A DNA stretch of 39,086 bases from the NCBI GenBank assembly GCA_002344055.1, contig DDTH01000003.1:1-39086 (forward strand), given 5' to 3'. The DNA is from Sphingomonadales bacterium UBA2369. Its GTDB lineage: Bacteria > Pseudomonadota > Alphaproteobacteria > Sphingomonadales > Sphingomonadaceae. Under the pieces are notes generated by a model. It was given only the letters and a program-made list of their open reading frames with translations, was not told the DNA's origin and did no database searches. Made by a program: the position numbers and the translations under genes. Positions 1 to 9,048 of the stretch are shown here, piece by piece; within the stretch, counting starts at the first letter, position 1, and every line of letters starts with the position of its first letter.

Positions 1-1376
1 TTGGTGTATTTCTTGGCGATGGAGATGACGAGGCGCAAATTCGCCTCCACCATTTCCTTCTTGGCGATGCGGGCCTCGCGCTCGCCTTTCTGCACCTGGT
101 TCACGATGCGGCGGAATTCGGCGAGGGACATGCCGGTCGCGGTCGCGATGTCGGCAATCTCGGCGCGGATGCGCTCGATCGCGGCGCCTTCGGTGGTGCA
201 GAAGGCGGTCCATTTCTTGTCGGTGCCGCAGACGCGCTCGGCCCAGCCTTCGTCCAGCTCGTGGCCCATATAGGCGTCGAGGAAGGCCTTGCGCGGCACC
301 TTGTGGCGCTCGGCCAGGCGCAGCATCTGCCCGCCCAGCGCGTTCAGCCGCTTGGAGTATGAGTAGAGCTGGTCGACCAGATATTCGATCTTCGCGCCGT
401 GGAACTGGACGCTCTCGACCTCGGCGGTCAGCTGCTCGCTGAGCGACTGATATTTCTTCTCGTCGCCCTTGGAGAATTCCGCGCCGCCGCTCATCGCGTC
501 CATGCGGGCGAGCTGGAGCTTGCCGAATTTCTTGTACAGGTCGGTGATCTTCGCGAACTTCTCGAGCGCGTCTGGCTTCAGCGTCTCTTCCATCTGGGCG
601 AGGCTGAGCGTGTTGTCCTCATCCTCTTCCTCCGCGGCCGGCGCCTGCGTGCGGCGCTCGACCAGATCGTCATCATCCTCATTCTTTTCGGGCGGCGCGT
701 CCTCGACCTCTTCTTCTTCCTTGAAGCTGGGGCCGGCGGTCTTTTCGGAGATGGTGTCGTCGTCGCCTTCCTCCGCGGCCGCGACCTGTTCGGCGGTCGG
801 CCCCTTGGAGAGCATCGCTTCCAGGTCCAGGATTTCGCGCAGCTGCATTTCGCCCGCGTTCAGGGCGTTCGACCAGCTGATGATCGCGTTGAAGGTGATC
901 GGGCTCTCGCAAAGCCCCCAGATCATCGTGTCCCGCCCGGCCTCGATCCGCTTCGCGATCGCAATCTCGCCCTCGCGGCTGAGCAGCTCCACCGCCCCCA
1001 TCTCGCGCAGATACATGCGGACCGGATCGTCCGTGCGATCAACCGTTTCCTTCTTCTTCTCGACGACAAAGGTCTCGCCGCCCTCGCCATCGACCTCGTC
1101 GACCGCCGGCTCCTCCGCCTGCGGCTCGTCCTCGTCCGCCTCCTCATTCTCCACGACGTTGACGCCAAGCTCGTTGAGGGCAGACATCACGTCCTCGATC
1201 TGCTCGGAGGACATCTGGTCCTGGGGCAGGGCCGCGTTCAGCTCGTCATAGGTGATGTAGCCGCGCTTCTTGGCACGGTTGATCAGCTTCTTGAGATCCG
1301 CTTCGTTAAGATCGATCAGGGGCGCGTCGCCCGCTTCGCCGCGCTCGTCCGTGTCGACCGTTTCTGCCTTCGCCAT
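1..1376 (-). CDS. rpoD: RNA polymerase primary sigma factor RpoD (sigma-70), 5' part only
   Basis: Housekeeping sigma factor that directs RNA polymerase to most promoters. The gene starts with ATG at 1376 and runs off the left edge; 458 codons are visible. The N-terminus (about 20-80) has the helical region 1.1 pattern (DLNEADLKKLINRAKKRGY), region 1.2 (DDPVRMYLREMG) lies near residue 114, a long acidic spacer rich in D/E follows at about 180-270, and the last visible residues (EMVEANLRLVISIAKKY) are the start of conserved region 2. Regions 3 and 4 lie outside the window. It begins 18 bp after the dnaG stop on the same strand, the classical dnaG-rpoD arrangement, so co-transcription is likely. 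Identity is firm; only the truncation by the window is notable. Confidence 0.97.
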   Translation of the reverse strand, partial: MAKAETVDTDERGEAGDAPLIDLNEADLKKLINRAKKRGYITYDELNAALPQDQMSSEQIEDVMSALNELGVNVVENEEADEDEPQAEEPAVDEVDGEGGETFVVEKKKETVDRTDDPVRMYLREMGAVELLSREGEIAIAKRIEAGRDTMIWGLCESPITFNAIISWSNALNAGEMQLREILDLEAMLSKGPTAEQVAAAEEGDDDTISEKTAGPSFKEEEEVEDAPPEKNEDDDDLVERRTQAPAAEEEDEDNTLSLAQMEETLKPDALEKFAKITDLYKKFGKLQLARMDAMSGGAEFSKGDEKKYQSLSEQLTAEVESVQFHGAKIEYLVDQLYSYSKRLNALGGQMLRLAERHKVPRKAFLDAYMGHELDEGWAERVCGTDKKWTAFCTTEGAAIERIRAEIADIATATGMSLAEFRRIVNQVQKGEREARIAKKEMVEANLRLVISIAKKYT

Positions 1377-1393
1377 CCGCTTGCTCTGCCCGT

Positions 1394-3241
1394 TCAGATC
1401 GTTTCGTCACCCAGAACCAGGCGGGCCAGCCGCCGGTCCGATTCTTCGATTTCCGCCCGCAGCCTTTGCTGCTCGGCGAAGTTAGTCTCGTCGAACGCCT
1501 CTTTCAGTCGGGCCGTCGCCGCTTCATGTGCAGCAATCAGTTCCGGCCTGGCCGCCAAGACATCAACGACCAGAACGAGTTCGCGTTGAGCGCGCTCCGG
1601 ATCGGCATTGGCCCTGGCGAAGGAGAAGTTCAGTCCACGCTGTTGACCGGAAGCCTCGGCGAGGCCCGGCACCCCAGCGCCCGCCAATATGGTGTCGAGG
1701 GCGGCGGGATCAAGCGAATCGTGCGTGAAGGCGGCGTCGAGCAAAAGGTCGCGGCGTTTGCGGTCTTCGCCACTGGCCAGAGGCAGGGCCGCGATCGCCT
1801 CCGCATGTTCCGCGATGAGGGCAGGATAGCGGGTCAGGCCGTCCAGTACGGCGCGGGCGACCGAGGGGTTGAGGCCCGACGCGCCGACCGCGCGCGCGGC
1901 ATCGGAAGCAGGCCTTGGCGGGGCCTGGAACCTGCGGCCGGCGCCGCGTCCCGGAGCGTTGGGCTGCCATTCCCGCCGAGGTGGGCGGACGGTTTCGTCG
2001 AAACGGCGGAGGAGTTCGGCGCGATATTGATCGCGCACATCCGGGTCGCCAATCTCCGAGCTGAGGCCGAGCAGGCGTCGCTTCAGCCCGGCGCGCTGTT
2101 CCGGCGTGTCGAGCGGCTCCGCCTCGCGCTCGTGCCGCCAGAGGCGGTCGACGAGCGCTTCCGGCGCGGCGAGCAAGGCCTCCAGCGCGCCCGGACCGTT
2201 GGCGCGGATCAGGTCGTCGGGGTCCTGGCCGGCGGGGAGCGTGGCGAAAGCGAGCGAGCGGCCCGGCGCGAGATGGGGGAGGGCGCGCATCGCGCCGCGC
2301 ACCGCCGCTTTCTGCCCCGCTGAATCCCCATCGAAGCAGAGGATCGGCGTCGGCGTCATTTGCCAGAGCAAAGCGAGTTGCATGTCGGTGAGCGCCGTGC
2401 CCAGCGGCGCGACCGCTTCGCCAATCCCGGCCTGGTCGAGCGCGATAACGTCCATCTGGCCTTCCACGACGATCACGCGATTGGCCGCCCGTGCGGCGGG
2501 CGCGGCGCGGTCGAGATTGAACAAATTGCGGCCCTTGTCGAAGATCGGCGTCTCCGGGCTGTTCAGATATTTGGGCTCGCCCGGCCCCAGGATGCGGGCG
2601 CTGAAGGCGATGACGCGGCCGCGCCGGTCGCGGATCGGGAAGGTCAGACGACCGCGGAAACGGTCATAAGGTTCGCGGTCGTCGTCGGGCTGGATTAGCA
2701 GTCCGCCTTCGATCAGCTTTTCGTTGCCGAACGCTTTGAGCGCCGTCTTCAGCTTGCCACGGCTGTCCGGCGCGAAACCGAAGCCGAAGCGCTTGCGGGT
2801 TTCCTCGCTGATCCCGCGCTTCTGCAGATACGCCCGCGCTTCGCCGCCTTCGAGTCCGCCATATTGCTCCTCGAAGAAGGCCTGCGCCGCCTCCATCGCT
2901 TCATAGAGGCCGAGCGCGCGTTCGGCGCGGGCCTTGGCCTGCGGATCGGGCGCGGGCATTTCAATCCCCGCCGCATCGGCCAGTTCCTTCACCGCATCCA
3001 TGAAGGGCAGCCCGCGCGCGTCGGTCAGCCAGCGGATCGCGTCGCCATGCGCCTGGCAGCCGAAGCAATGGTAGAAGCCCTTCTCGTCATTGACGTAGAA
3101 GCTGGGCGTCTTCTCGTTGTGGAACGGGCAGCAGGCTTTGTACTCGCGCCCGGCCTTCGTCAGTTTCGCGGACTTGCCGACCAGTGCGGACAACAAGGTC
3201 CGCGCGCGCAGCTCGTCGAGGAATTGGGGGGAGAGCGTCAT
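1394..3241 (-). CDS. dnaG: DNA primase DnaG
   Basis: Synthesises RNA primers on the lagging strand for DNA polymerase III, working with the replicative helicase. The 615-residue protein has the CHC2 zinc finger at the N-terminus (C38-P-F-H41 and C59-F-G-C62, with EKTPSF between), followed by the catalytic core with a TOPRIM domain around residues 255-330 (VVEGQMDVIAL and CFDGDSAGQKA, supplying the metal-binding acidic residues). The C-terminal part is the less conserved helicase-binding region. Length is normal for the family. It lies 6 bp downstream of yqeY and 18 bp upstream of rpoD, all on the minus strand, so the three probably form one transcription unit. Confidence 0.97.
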   Translation of the reverse strand: MTLSPQFLDELRARTLLSALVGKSAKLTKAGREYKACCPFHNEKTPSFYVNDEKGFYHCFGCQAHGDAIRWLTDARGLPFMDAVKELADAAGIEMPAPDPQAKARAERALGLYEAMEAAQAFFEEQYGGLEGGEARAYLQKRGISEETRKRFGFGFAPDSRGKLKTALKAFGNEKLIEGGLLIQPDDDREPYDRFRGRLTFPIRDRRGRVIAFSARILGPGEPKYLNSPETPIFDKGRNLFNLDRAAPAARAANRVIVVEGQMDVIALDQAGIGEAVAPLGTALTDMQLALLWQMTPTPILCFDGDSAGQKAAVRGAMRALPHLAPGRSLAFATLPAGQDPDDLIRANGPGALEALLAAPEALVDRLWRHEREAEPLDTPEQRAGLKRRLLGLSSEIGDPDVRDQYRAELLRRFDETVRPPRREWQPNAPGRGAGRRFQAPPRPASDAARAVGASGLNPSVARAVLDGLTRYPALIAEHAEAIAALPLASGEDRKRRDLLLDAAFTHDSLDPAALDTILAGAGVPGLAEASGQQRGLNFSFARANADPERAQRELVLVVDVLAARPELIAAHEAATARLKEAFDETNFAEQQRLRAEIEESDRRLARLVLGDETI

Positions 3242-3247
3242 CCGCGC

Positions 3248-3697
3248 TTAAGCGAGCTTCCCCCGCACCACGGCCCCGGCCTTGCCCATGTCCACGGACC
3301 CGGCATGACGCTCCTTCAGCACCGCCATCACCTTGCCCATATCCTTGATCGAGGCCGCGCCCGTCTCCGCCACGATCGCGTCGATCGCCGCGGCCAGCTC
3401 CGCCTCGCTCAGCTGCGCGGGCAGGAAGGCCTCGATCACCGCAATCTCGGCGGCTTCCACGTCGGCCAGCTCCTGACGCCCGCCCTTGGTATACATCTCG
3501 ATCGATTCGCGGCGCTGCTTGATCATTTTCTGCAGCACGTCGGTCACCAGCGCGTCGTCGTCGCCCGTTTCCTTGCCGCGCAATTCGATGTCGCGATTCT
3601 TCAGCGCGGACTGAATCAGGCGGATCGCGCCCACCTTCGCCTTCTCACCGCTCTTCATGGCGCTCACCAGCGCCGCCTTGATCTCATCGCGAATCAT
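3248..3697 (-). CDS. GatB/YqeY domain protein
   Basis: A 149-residue stand-alone YqeY protein, related to the tail domain of GatB from the tRNA-dependent amidotransferase. The sequence starts MIRDEIKAALVSAMKSGEKAKV, continues with the family pattern LVTDVLQKMIKQRRESIEMY and ends with the EAFLPAQLSEAEL and KDMGKVMAVLKER blocks. The fold is helical and probably binds tRNA or a tRNA-related partner, but its cellular job is not established. It is the first gene of the yqeY-dnaG-rpoD run, in the place that rpsU holds in enterobacteria. It is divergent from carA, with about 140 bp between the two start codons. Confidence 0.93.
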   Translation of the reverse strand: MIRDEIKAALVSAMKSGEKAKVGAIRLIQSALKNRDIELRGKETGDDDALVTDVLQKMIKQRRESIEMYTKGGRQELADVEAAEIAVIEAFLPAQLSEAELAAAIDAIVAETGAASIKDMGKVMAVLKERHAGSVDMGKAGAVVRGKLA

Positions 3698-3837
3698 GGG
3701 CCGTCCGTCCGACTATCGGGGAAACGGCCAACATAGGGCGGCGGTAGCGCGTTTAACAGGATTGACCTGATGCCGGGCCGTCTCTAGCCGCCGCAGCTTA
3801 GCGACATCGCCGGACGCAAGAAGGAGTGCCCGCCGCC

Positions 3838-5013
3838 ATGGCCGACGCCAGCCACACGCCTGCGCCAGAAGGAGCGACGGGCGTATTGGTATTGGCCGAT
3901 GGCACAATCGTCTGGGGCCGCGGCTTTGGCGCGGAAGGCGAGGCGGTCGGCGAGGTCTGCTTCAACACCGCGATGACCGGCTATCAGGAGGTGATGACCG
4001 ATCCTTCCTACGCGAAGCAGATCGTCACCTTCACCTTTCCGCACATCGGCAATGTCGGCGCCAATCACGAGGATCTGGAGGCGGACAATCCGTTCGCTTT
4101 GGGCTGCATCGTGCGCGAGGATGTGACGAAGCCGAGCAATTTCCGCGCGATCCAGGGCTTCGATTTCTGGATGCGGAGCAACGGTCGCATCGGGATCAGC
4201 GGCGTCGATACGCGGGCGTTGACGCGGCGGATCCGCATGCAGGGCGCGCCCAATGCGGTGATCGCGCACCGGGCGGACGGGCAGTTCGATCTGGCGGCGC
4301 TGACCGAGCAGGCGCGGGCCTGGCCCGGGCTGGAGGGCATGGACCTGGCCGAGGAAGTCTCGACCGCGCAAATGTACCGCTGGGCGGGACGGCGCTGGCG
4401 GCTCGGCGAAGGCTATGTCGCCGACGAGGAATGGGATGCGGGCGTCAAGGGCGAGCCGCATATCGTCGCGATCGACTATGGCTCGAAGCGCAACATCTTC
4501 CGCAATCTGCGCGATGCCGGGGCGCGGGTGACGGTGCTGCCCGCGACCGCCTCGTTCGACGAGGTGATGGCGCACAAGCCGGATGGTTTCTTCCTGTCTA
4601 ACGGCCCCGGCGATCCGGCCGCGACCGGCCGCTATGCGGTGCCGGTGATCCAGCAATTGCTGGCGACGAAGAAGCCGTTGTTCGGCATCTGCCTCGGTCA
4701 CCAATTGCTTGCGCTGGCGATCGGCGGGCGGACGGCGAAGATGCACCAGGGTCATCGCGGCGCGAACCACCCGGTCAAGCGCCTCGCGGACGGCCGCGTC
4801 GAGATCACCAGCATGAACCACGGCTTCGCGGTGGAGCGGGAGAGCCTGCCCGCGAATGCGCGCGAGACGCATGTCAGCCTGTTCGACGGCTCGAATTGCG
4901 GGCTGGAACTGACCGACCAGATTGCGTTCAGCGTGCAATATCACCCGGAGGCGAGCCCGGGGCCGCAGGACAGCCAGTATCTGTTCGAGAAGTTCGTGGC
5001 GGCGGTGAAGTGA
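3838..5013 (+). CDS. carA: Carbamoyl-phosphate synthase small subunit (glutamine amidotransferase)
   Basis: Hydrolyses glutamine and passes ammonia to CarB for carbamoyl phosphate, the precursor of pyrimidines and arginine. The N-terminal domain shows FNTAMTGYQEVMTDPSY and FTFPHIGNVG. The C-terminal class I glutaminase domain has the nucleophile elbow GICLGHQ (Cys285) and the His369/Glu371 pair in YHPEASPG, so the catalytic triad is intact. I chose ATG 3838 (391 residues) because AAGGAG at 3821-3826 sits 11 nt before it; an in-frame GTG at 3826 would overlap that ribosome-binding site. The stop overlaps the GTG start of the next gene. Unusually, carB does not follow directly: two small genes lie between. 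Confidence 0.97.
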   Translation: MADASHTPAPEGATGVLVLADGTIVWGRGFGAEGEAVGEVCFNTAMTGYQEVMTDPSYAKQIVTFTFPHIGNVGANHEDLEADNPFALGCIVREDVTKPSNFRAIQGFDFWMRSNGRIGISGVDTRALTRRIRMQGAPNAVIAHRADGQFDLAALTEQARAWPGLEGMDLAEEVSTAQMYRWAGRRWRLGEGYVADEEWDAGVKGEPHIVAIDYGSKRNIFRNLRDAGARVTVLPATASFDEVMAHKPDGFFLSNGPGDPAATGRYAVPVIQQLLATKKPLFGICLGHQLLALAIGGRTAKMHQGHRGANHPVKRLADGRVEITSMNHGFAVERESLPANARETHVSLFDGSNCGLELTDQIAFSVQYHPEASPGPQDSQYLFEKFVAAVK

Positions 5014-5375
5014 AGACGACGTCCCAGGACATCGCTGAGAGGCTACCCCGCTTTTTCGCAGCCTGGGAAGCGGCGGGCGAGGACCTTAACGCAGACCATG
5101 CCTTCATCGCGAATTTCGTGGGAGGCGACGAGGTGCTTGTGCCAACCTACCGGGATCTTTGCGAGATGGGCTGGCAGGGCGATCCGCCGGACGGGTCCGG
5201 GTGGATATACATGCATGGACGCGCTCCGTTGACGCGGGAGTCAGTGGTGACACTGGCGCAGAAATTGGAGGATGTCGCCACGCGTCACGGCAGCCTGTTC
5301 GAGCTTCTCGACGTGACGGTGCTCCAGCCTAATGAGTTTGGAAGCCTGCCAGTCTTGGGGGCGACCGATGCATAA
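5010..5375 (+). CDS. Small acidic protein of unknown function between carA and carB
   Basis: A 121-residue soluble protein that I do not recognise. It starts at a GTG whose last two bases are the first two of the carA stop (GTGA overlap), which suggests translational coupling to carA; no upstream in-frame start gives a sensible protein outside carA. The sequence has no signal peptide or membrane segment. Visible features are an acidic first half (AAWEAAGEDLNADHAF), an aromatic GWQGDPPDGSGWIYMHG stretch and a C-terminal helix-strand part (LAQKLEDVATRH, LFELLDVTVLQP). Its stop overlaps the next start by 8 nt. Position inside the car operon could mean a role linked to pyrimidine or arginine supply, but that is only inference from location. 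Confidence 0.75.
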   Translation: MKTTSQDIAERLPRFFAAWEAAGEDLNADHAFIANFVGGDEVLVPTYRDLCEMGWQGDPPDGSGWIYMHGRAPLTRESVVTLAQKLEDVATRHGSLFELLDVTVLQPNEFGSLPVLGATDA

Positions 5376-5655
5376 ATTTGGAATTTGCTCGCTGCTTGGG
5401 ACGCTGACTTTGGCCGGCTGCATGACCCCCGCCCGCATGTACACCAATGACGAGCTCACCCGCGTCGGCCAGTCCTGCGGACTCGCGCTAGGCGAACTGG
5501 CGCAGGAAGAAGAGGAGCCGCGTTTGCTTTTCATGATCGTGCCGAACCCGGTGGCGACGCAGCAGGTGTGCGTGCGGCGCTGGGCGCGGCGGAGAAGCCT
5601 CACCCTCGTGGTCCTGGAAGGTCTGGAACGTATCCCCGATGCCCCGTCGAACTGA
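5368..5655 (+). CDS. Putative small lipoprotein between carA and carB
   Basis: A 95-residue protein with a short signal peptide and a lipobox (LTLAGC, Cys17), so probably a lipid-anchored periplasmic or outer-membrane protein. After the anchor come an acidic run (AQEEEEP), a hydrophobic stretch LLFMIVPNPVA and a basic WARRRS. No family recognised. ATG 5368 overlaps the previous gene by 8 nt, and the 3' end overlaps carB by 17 nt (5639-5655), so carB translation is probably coupled to it. A surface lipoprotein in a pyrimidine operon is odd and has no obvious metabolic reason. Two Cys residues (C35 and C67 by my count) follow the lipidated one and could form a disulfide. Confidence 0.72.
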   Translation: MHKFGICSLLGTLTLAGCMTPARMYTNDELTRVGQSCGLALGELAQEEEEPRLLFMIVPNPVATQQVCVRRWARRRSLTLVVLEGLERIPDAPSN

Positions 5656-8600
5656 CATTTCCTCCATCCTCATCATCGGCGCCGGCCCGATCGTCATCGG
5701 CCAGGCGGCGGAGTTCGATTATTCGGGGACGCAGGCGGCCAAGGCGCTGAAGGCGGACGGCTATCGCATCGTCCTGGTCAATTCGAACCCGGCGTCGATC
5801 ATGACCGATCCGGAATTTGCGGACGCGACCTATATCGAGCCGATCACGCCCGATTATGTCCGCAAGATTATCGAGAAGGAGCGGCCGGACGCGTTGTTGC
5901 CGACGATGGGCGGGCAGACGGCGCTGAACACCGCGCTCGCGCTCGCCAAGGACGGCACGCTGGAGCGGCTCGGCGTGAAGCTGATCGGCGCCAATGCGGA
6001 GGCGATCGAGAAGGCCGAGGACCGGCTGAAATTCCGCCAGGCGATGGACAAGATCGGGCTGGAAAGCCCCCGCTCGGCGATCGCGCATTCGCTGGAGGAG
6101 GCGATCAAGGGGCTGGAGACCACCGGCCTGCCGGCGATCATCCGGCCGAGCTTCACCCTGGGCGGCACGGGCGGCGGCATCGCTTACAATCGCGAGGAAT
6201 TCGTCGCGATCGTCACCGGCGGGCTGGACGCCTCGCCGACCAACGAGGTGCTGATCGAGGAATCGGTGCTGGGCTGGAAGGAATATGAGATGGAGGTGGT
6301 CCGCGACCGCGCGGACAATGCCATCATCATCTGCAGCATCGAGAATGTGGACCCGATGGGCATCCACACCGGCGACAGCATCACGGTCGCGCCGGCGCTG
6401 ACGCTGACCGACAAGGAATATCAGATCATGCGCAACGCGAGCATCGCCTGCTTGCGCGAGATCGGCGTCGAGACGGGCGGCTCGAACGTTCAGTTCGCGG
6501 TCAATCCGCGCGACGGCCGGCTCGTGGTGATCGAGATGAACCCGCGCGTGTCGCGTTCATCGGCCTTGGCGTCCAAGGCGACCGGCTTTCCGATCGCCAA
6601 GGTCGCGGCGAAGCTGGCGGTGGGCTACACGCTGGACGAGATCCAGAACGACATTACCGGCGTGACGCCGGCGAGCTTCGAGCCGTCGATCGATTATGTC
6701 GTCACCAAGATCCCCCGCTTCGCTTTCGAGAAATTCCGGGGTTCAGAGGCGTTGCTGACCACGGCGATGAAGTCGGTCGGCGAGGTGATGGCGATCGGGC
6801 GCAATTTCCACGAGAGCCTGCAGAAGGCGTTGCGCGGGCTGGAGACGGGCCTGAACGGGCTCGACGATGTCGCCGAGCTGAAAGGCGCGCCGCATGACGA
6901 GATCGAGGCAGCCCTGTCGCGGCCGACGCCGGACCGGCTGCTGATCGCCGCGCAAGCCTTGAGGGAAGGGCTGAGCATCGCGCGGATCGGCGCGGTCACC
7001 CATTACGATCCCTGGTTCCTCGAGCGGATCGCGGAGATTGTCGCGGCGGAGGAACAGGTCTGCCGCGAAGGTCTGCCGACCGAGGCCGCGGGCCTGCTGG
7101 CGCTGAAGCAGATGGGCTTCTCCGACAAGCGCCTTGCCGATCTCGCGGTGCGGAGCCTGCATCTCAGCAGCGATGCGCGCACGCTTGCGCGCGGCGGGGG
7201 ACTGATCGCCGATACCGTCCGCGCACTGGCCGGGGCGACGAGCGAAGAGGAAGTCCGCGCGCTGCGGCACCGCCTTGGCGTGCGCCCGGTGTTCAAACGG
7301 ATCGACACCTGCGCCGCCGAGTTTGAGGCGAAGACGCCCTACATGTATTCCACCTACGAGGCGCCGAGCTTCGGCGAGCCGGAGGATGAGAGCCAGCCGA
7401 CGGCGCGGCGCAAGGTCGCGATCCTGGGCGGTGGGCCGAACCGGATCGGGCAGGGGATCGAGTTCGATTATTGCTGCGTCCACGCCTGCTTCGCGCTGCG
7501 CGACGCGGGCTATGAGACGATCATGATCAACTGCAATCCGGAGACGGTGAGCACAGATTACGACACGTCCGACCGCCTCTATTTCGAGCCGCTGACCGCC
7601 GAGGACGTGCTCGAGGTCCTGCAGAAGGAGATGTCGAATGGCGAACTCGCCGGCGTCATCGTGCAATATGGCGGACAGACGCCGCTGAAGCTGGCGGCGG
7701 CGTTGCACGCGGCCGGTATTCCGATCCTGGGCACGCAGCCGGACGCGATCGATCTTGCCGAGGACCGCGAGCGGTTCGCGGCGCTGATCGACAAATTGGC
7801 CCTGCGCCAGCCGATGAACGGCATCGCCCGCAGCCGCGAGGAGGCGATCGCGGTCGCCGAGCGGATCGGCTATCCGGTGCTGACGCGGCCGAGCTATGTG
7901 CTGGGCGGACGGGCGATGGAGATCGTCGATTCCCCCGTGCAACTGGAGGATTACATCCAGACCGCGGTGCAGGTGAGCGGCGACAGCCCGGTGCTGATCG
8001 ACCAGTATCTGCGCGATGCGATTGAGGTCGATGTCGATGCGATCTGCGACGGCGATCAGGTCGTCATCGCGGGTATCATGCAGCATATCGAGGAGGCTGG
8101 CGTCCATTCGGGCGACAGCGCCTGCTCGCTGCCGCCCTACAGCCTGCCGTCCGATGTTATCGCCGAGATCGAGCGGCAGACGCGGGTGCTGGCCGAGGCG
8201 CTTTCTGTGCGCGGCCTGATGAACATCCAGTTCGCGGTGAAGGACGGGCAAGTCTACCTCATCGAGGTGAATCCGCGTGCCAGCCGCACCGTGCCTTTCG
8301 TCGCCAAGGCGATCGGCGCGCCGGTCGCGAAGGTTGCGGCGCGGGTGATGGCGGGCGAGAAGCTGGCGGCACTGCCAGCGATCGACCGGAACGTGGATCA
8401 CATCGCGGTCAAGGAGGCGGTTTTCCCGTTCGCGCGCTTCCCCGGTGTCGATCCGGTGCTGAGCCCGGAGATGAAATCGACCGGCGAGGTGATGGGGATC
8501 GACAGCGATTTCGCGCGCGCCTTCCTGAAGTCGCAACAGGGCGCCGGAAACGAGCTTCCGACCACCGGCACCGTCTTCGTTTCGGTGAAGAACAGCGACA

Positions 8601-8965
8601 AGCCGATGATCGGCGAGGCGATCCGGACCATCATCGGTCTCGGCTTCAAGGTCGTCGCGACGGGCGGCACGGCGGATTATCTGAAGGCGCTGGGTCTGGA
8701 GATCGAGCGGGTCAACAAGGTCGCGCAGGGCCGCCCGCACATCGTCGACAAGATCAAGGATGGCGGTATCGATGTGGTGTTCAACACCACCGAGGGCTGG
8801 CAGAGCCACAAGGACAGCGCCTCCATCCGCGCCTCCGCCGTGCAACAGCGCATTCCCTACTTCACCACGGCGGCCTCCAGTGTGGCGGCGGTGCGGGCGA
8901 TAGAGGCGCTGCAGGCGCATCGGCTTGAAGTGCGCGCCCTTCAGGATTATTATTCCAAGTCCTGA
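5639..8965 (+). CDS. carB: Carbamoyl-phosphate synthase large subunit
   Basis: Builds carbamoyl phosphate from bicarbonate, ammonia (from CarA) and two ATP. The 1108-residue protein shows the expected duplicated layout: a first ATP-grasp half starting ILIIGAGPIVIGQAAEFDYSG, with RPSFTLGGTGGG and EMNPRVSRSSALASKATG; an oligomerisation region around 420-560; a second half starting ILGGGPNRIGQGIEFDYC, with RPSYVLGGRAME and EVNPRASRTVPFVAKA; and a C-terminal MGS-like allosteric domain (about 980-1108, VVATGGTADYL and VFNTTEG) where UMP and ornithine act in the E. coli enzyme. The ATG lies inside the 3' end of the preceding lipoprotein gene. Full length, no lesion seen. Confidence 0.98.
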   Translation: MPRRTDISSILIIGAGPIVIGQAAEFDYSGTQAAKALKADGYRIVLVNSNPASIMTDPEFADATYIEPITPDYVRKIIEKERPDALLPTMGGQTALNTALALAKDGTLERLGVKLIGANAEAIEKAEDRLKFRQAMDKIGLESPRSAIAHSLEEAIKGLETTGLPAIIRPSFTLGGTGGGIAYNREEFVAIVTGGLDASPTNEVLIEESVLGWKEYEMEVVRDRADNAIIICSIENVDPMGIHTGDSITVAPALTLTDKEYQIMRNASIACLREIGVETGGSNVQFAVNPRDGRLVVIEMNPRVSRSSALASKATGFPIAKVAAKLAVGYTLDEIQNDITGVTPASFEPSIDYVVTKIPRFAFEKFRGSEALLTTAMKSVGEVMAIGRNFHESLQKALRGLETGLNGLDDVAELKGAPHDEIEAALSRPTPDRLLIAAQALREGLSIARIGAVTHYDPWFLERIAEIVAAEEQVCREGLPTEAAGLLALKQMGFSDKRLADLAVRSLHLSSDARTLARGGGLIADTVRALAGATSEEEVRALRHRLGVRPVFKRIDTCAAEFEAKTPYMYSTYEAPSFGEPEDESQPTARRKVAILGGGPNRIGQGIEFDYCCVHACFALRDAGYETIMINCNPETVSTDYDTSDRLYFEPLTAEDVLEVLQKEMSNGELAGVIVQYGGQTPLKLAAALHAAGIPILGTQPDAIDLAEDRERFAALIDKLALRQPMNGIARSREEAIAVAERIGYPVLTRPSYVLGGRAMEIVDSPVQLEDYIQTAVQVSGDSPVLIDQYLRDAIEVDVDAICDGDQVVIAGIMQHIEEAGVHSGDSACSLPPYSLPSDVIAEIERQTRVLAEALSVRGLMNIQFAVKDGQVYLIEVNPRASRTVPFVAKAIGAPVAKVAARVMAGEKLAALPAIDRNVDHIAVKEAVFPFARFPGVDPVLSPEMKSTGEVMGIDSDFARAFLKSQQGAGNELPTTGTVFVSVKNSDKPMIGEAIRTIIGLGFKVVATGGTADYLKALGLEIERVNKVAQGRPHIVDKIKDGGIDVVFNTTEGWQSHKDSASIRASAVQQRIPYFTTAASSVAAVRAIEALQAHRLEVRALQDYYSKS

Positions 8966-8999
8966 AGCGACAATTTCTCCGACAAGATAGACTTCGGGC

Positions 9000-9033
9000 G
9001 GGCGCATATTCTGCGTCCGGTCGGCTGGTTTTT
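9000..9033 (+). other. Hairpin plus T-run between carB and greA
   Basis: A 7-bp stem with one G-U pair (GGGCGCA at 9000-9006, TGCGTCC at 9012-9018) closes a 5-nt loop, and five T residues follow at 9029-9033 after a 10-nt gap. The gap is too long for a classical intrinsic terminator, so this could be a weak terminator for carB, a structured greA leader, or chance. It ends 16 nt before the greA start. Confidence 0.3.
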
Positions 9034-9048
9034 GAAAGGTGAGGGTGA

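Noticed and set aside
399..1589. Plus-strand open frames across the rpoD start
   Set aside because: rpoD on minus is certain from conserved regions; the plus frames are shadows.
3762..3790. TTGACC and TAGCCG spaced by 17 bp upstream of carA as a sigma-70 promoter
   Set aside because: The -10 element is poor, and similar matches occur by chance; not reported as a feature.
6743..9007. Minus-strand 754-codon open frame opposite carB
   Set aside because: Antisense shadow in GC-rich DNA; no recognisable protein features and carB is unambiguous.
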